From: Blastocatellia bacterium
GTDB lineage: Bacteria > Acidobacteriota > Blastocatellia > UBA7656 > JADIYM01
Assembly (NCBI GenBank): GCA_016705245.1
Contig: JADIYM010000038.1
Coordinates: forward strand, 1-7,816
DNA length: 7,816 nucleotides
Direction: 5' to 3'
The translations under genes were made by a program, and so were the position numbers. The notes beneath the pieces were generated by a model. That model made no database searches. It saw only the letters and a list, made by a program, of their open reading frames with translations, and was not told the DNA's origin. Shown here in pieces: positions 6,543-7,816 of this stretch. Every line of letters begins with the position of its first letter. Position 1 is the stretch's first letter.

Positions 6543-7816
6543 TTGTGCGTCAAGACAAAGGAACAAGTTCCCGCAGTCTCACCTGAGCGCGCATTGTCGA
6601 TCGCGCTCCTGGGAGTCCTGCTTTACGGGCATAGCGTTCGTCTCAGAGGGATGCTCTTGCCCAATGCGTTGCTGGAACCGGCTGCGTCGTGTTCACAGAC
6701 GACGGCGGCGCTAATGCAAACAACGCAGCCATGGTCTCGTTCTCGAACCTTGAGGTTACACCGGACGGCCTCAATCAAGTGATCGTGGCGCTCGTGTCGA
6801 TCCGTGTGTCTCCTGGTACGGGCATGCCCCGCGCAGTCCAGTCCGATTGTTGACACGATTCATTGGACCCCAGATTCGACCATGATGGACGAGGACTTCA
6901 CATTTATCGACGCGAAAGAAAACAACGCTACACCGAAGACCTGTCGCGTCGAAGCGTGGATTCTGCTCATACCGACTCAAGGAACCGGAACAATCCGGGT
7001 CAACTTGAAGTCAAACGATGGCGGTACTGCTACTGCGGACGTTGCGGCTGGTGCGATCGCGGCAGCAGGAGGACACGAGTAGCATCTCGAATGCCGTTGC
7101 ATCTTCAGTCTTCTCATTCGATCTATCGAATCAAGCCTCAGCGAGTTTTGTAACTGACCAACCGCCCTCGAGGTTGTGTGTCGGAGTTGTGGCAACCGAG
7201 GGCACCTCAACGTTGTTCTGCGGGCTTTCACACAAAGCTGGAATGGCTCAACAACAGGCACCAATCCGTCACAGGTGCCGGGGGCATCGACGAGAGAGAT
7301 GATAATAACGCGAGATTTAGGTGGAACATAGATTTGGCCGGCGTTCCGACGTCAACGCAATGGGTCGCGGGAGTCGTATCGCTAAGACCGATAACGCGAG
7401 CAACGTCTCTCTAGAAAGATTTTCTGCCACAGTCACGTCGGTGGAGAGTACAGCTGGGCGGAAGAGCGGCGTTGAACTCTCGTGGCGCAGCGGCGGCGAG
7501 GCCAACTCGCTTGGATATCGTGTCTATCGAGACCGGGATGGTTCCCGAATCCAGGTGACGAGGGATATCGTCGCTGGATCGGGCCTTTTCACCTCGTCTC
7601 AGCTCTCTTCTGGTTACCGTTACGGATTCTTCGACAGGGATGGCCAGTCCGGTGATGTTTACTACCTTGAGGATGTGGACTTTGCCGGGGTCGGCTCGTT
7701 TCATGGGCCGGTAACGGCGTCCGGAGTTGCAAAGTTTCGGGGGGTTCTTTCATCACCGTATATTTCGGAGCTCGGCGGATCTGGTTCAGCGACTAGCCGA
7801 ACTGTCTGGTTGGACC
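6543..7816 (+). CDS. Secreted beta-rich surface protein, N-terminal part, multiply frameshifted and open at window edge
   Basis: No single frame is open, but family-like protein continues across frames. Approximate map: 6585-6634 signal-peptide core RALSIALLGVLLYG; 6635-6850 (second frame) ALAQCVAGTGCVVFTDDGG and NLEVTPDGLNQVIVALVSI; 6834-7060 SSPIVDTIHWTPDS and RVEAWILLIPTQGTGTIRV; 7063-7215 QEDTSSISNAVASS and VVATEGTSTLFCG; 7221-7280 FTQSWNGSTTGTNPSQVPG; 7280-7390 GIDERDDNNARFRWNIDLAG and QWVAGVVSLRPI; 7396 to the end, the VYR domain. The order (VTPDGLNQVIVALVSI, VEAWILLIPT..GT..V, VVATEGTSTL, WNGST, WVAGVVSLRPI) follows an approximately 200-residue beta-rich extracellular domain common in environmental bacteria. 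The start is unresolved: GTG 6545 (RQDKGTSSRSLT) or TTG 6543, with AGAGG too close to either. The protein is probably exported by Sec. Six frame changes without visible loss of family residues favour indel errors over ancient decay. Confidence 0.7.
7321..7816 (+). CDS. 3' open segment of the secreted protein (VYR-type beta domain)
   Basis: This is the longest uninterrupted piece of the last gene, open from 7321 and running off the window. True coding in this frame probably begins near 7390-7396, where it takes over from VVSLRPI. It reads SNVSLERFSATVTSVEST, then GVELSWRSGGEANSLGYRVYRDRDGSRIQVT in overlapping pieces, VAGSGLF, YYLEDVDFAGVGSFHGPV and SGVAKFRGVLSS. The order W-R-S/T-G-E-x-N-x-LG(Y/F)-x-(V/L)YR, then VAGS, YWLEDVD-like and HGPV, is a domain seen in secreted proteins of environmental bacteria, often ahead of a gingipain-like C25 peptidase region. 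That downstream part is outside the window, so peptidase activity is inference only. Open frame and composition are consistent with real coding sequence. Confidence 0.72.
   Translation, partial: MEHRFGRRSDVNAMGRGSRIAKTDNASNVSLERFSATVTSVESTAGRKSGVELSWRSGGEANSLGYRVYRDRDGSRIQVTRDIVAGSGLFTSSQLSSGYRYGFFDRDGQSGDVYYLEDVDFAGVGSFHGPVTASGVAKFRGVLSSPYISELGGSGSATSRTVWLD

Noticed and set aside
6345..6700. Complete tmRNA gene
   Set aside because: Only the 5' string matches. No tag reading frame, T-arm or 3' acceptor sequence could be found, so it is listed only as a finding.

Overview
This is a GC-rich bacterial window, about two-thirds G+C over roughly the first 6 kb and visibly lower after about 6040. 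The lineage is not settled by the sequence. The long Ser/Thr kinase-NTPase-TPR protein, the secreted beta-rich protein with a 'LGYRVYR' motif, and the dispersed palindromic repeats (a CTCCGTGTCTC-type hairpin and a repeat translating as 'TQNPERSEGP') would suit an Acidobacteriota-like or other environmental Gram-negative genome. This is inference from family knowledge.

Layout: (1) 7-1262 (+) encodes serine hydroxymethyltransferase (glyA), of full family length but split by two single-base frameshifts. (2) 1265-1335 is a 31-bp imperfect inverted repeat between convergent genes. (3) 1354-4676 (-) holds one regulatory protein: an N-terminal Ser/Thr kinase, a MalT/PknK-like P-loop NTPase and a long C-terminal TPR array. 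It is cut in two near 3010-3030 by a frame change, and the end of the NTPase domain is missing. (4) 4807-5601 (-) is an intact family 2 glycosyltransferase of the polyprenyl-phosphate sugar transferase type. (5) 5602-6540 is a long stretch without a recognisable gene. It carries three copies of a dispersed repeat and a structured, lower-GC segment. (6) From about 6543 to the right edge (+) is the start of a secreted protein, open at the window end and broken by about six frame changes.

The genes do not form one pathway. SHMT is one-carbon housekeeping. The kinase-NTPase-TPR protein is a stand-alone cytoplasmic signal integrator with its own likely promoter. The glycosyltransferase probably supplies envelope or glycoconjugate sugars. 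The last gene is an exported, repeat-type surface protein.

The dominant oddity is the density of frame changes: two in glyA, one with an apparent deletion in the kinase gene, and about six in the last gene, while the glycosyltransferase is clean. Family-like residues continue on both sides of each break and several breaks lie at or near homopolymers. This points first to indel errors in the assembly and second to recent decay. I see no convincing new defence system, CRISPR array, tRNA, rRNA or mobile element.
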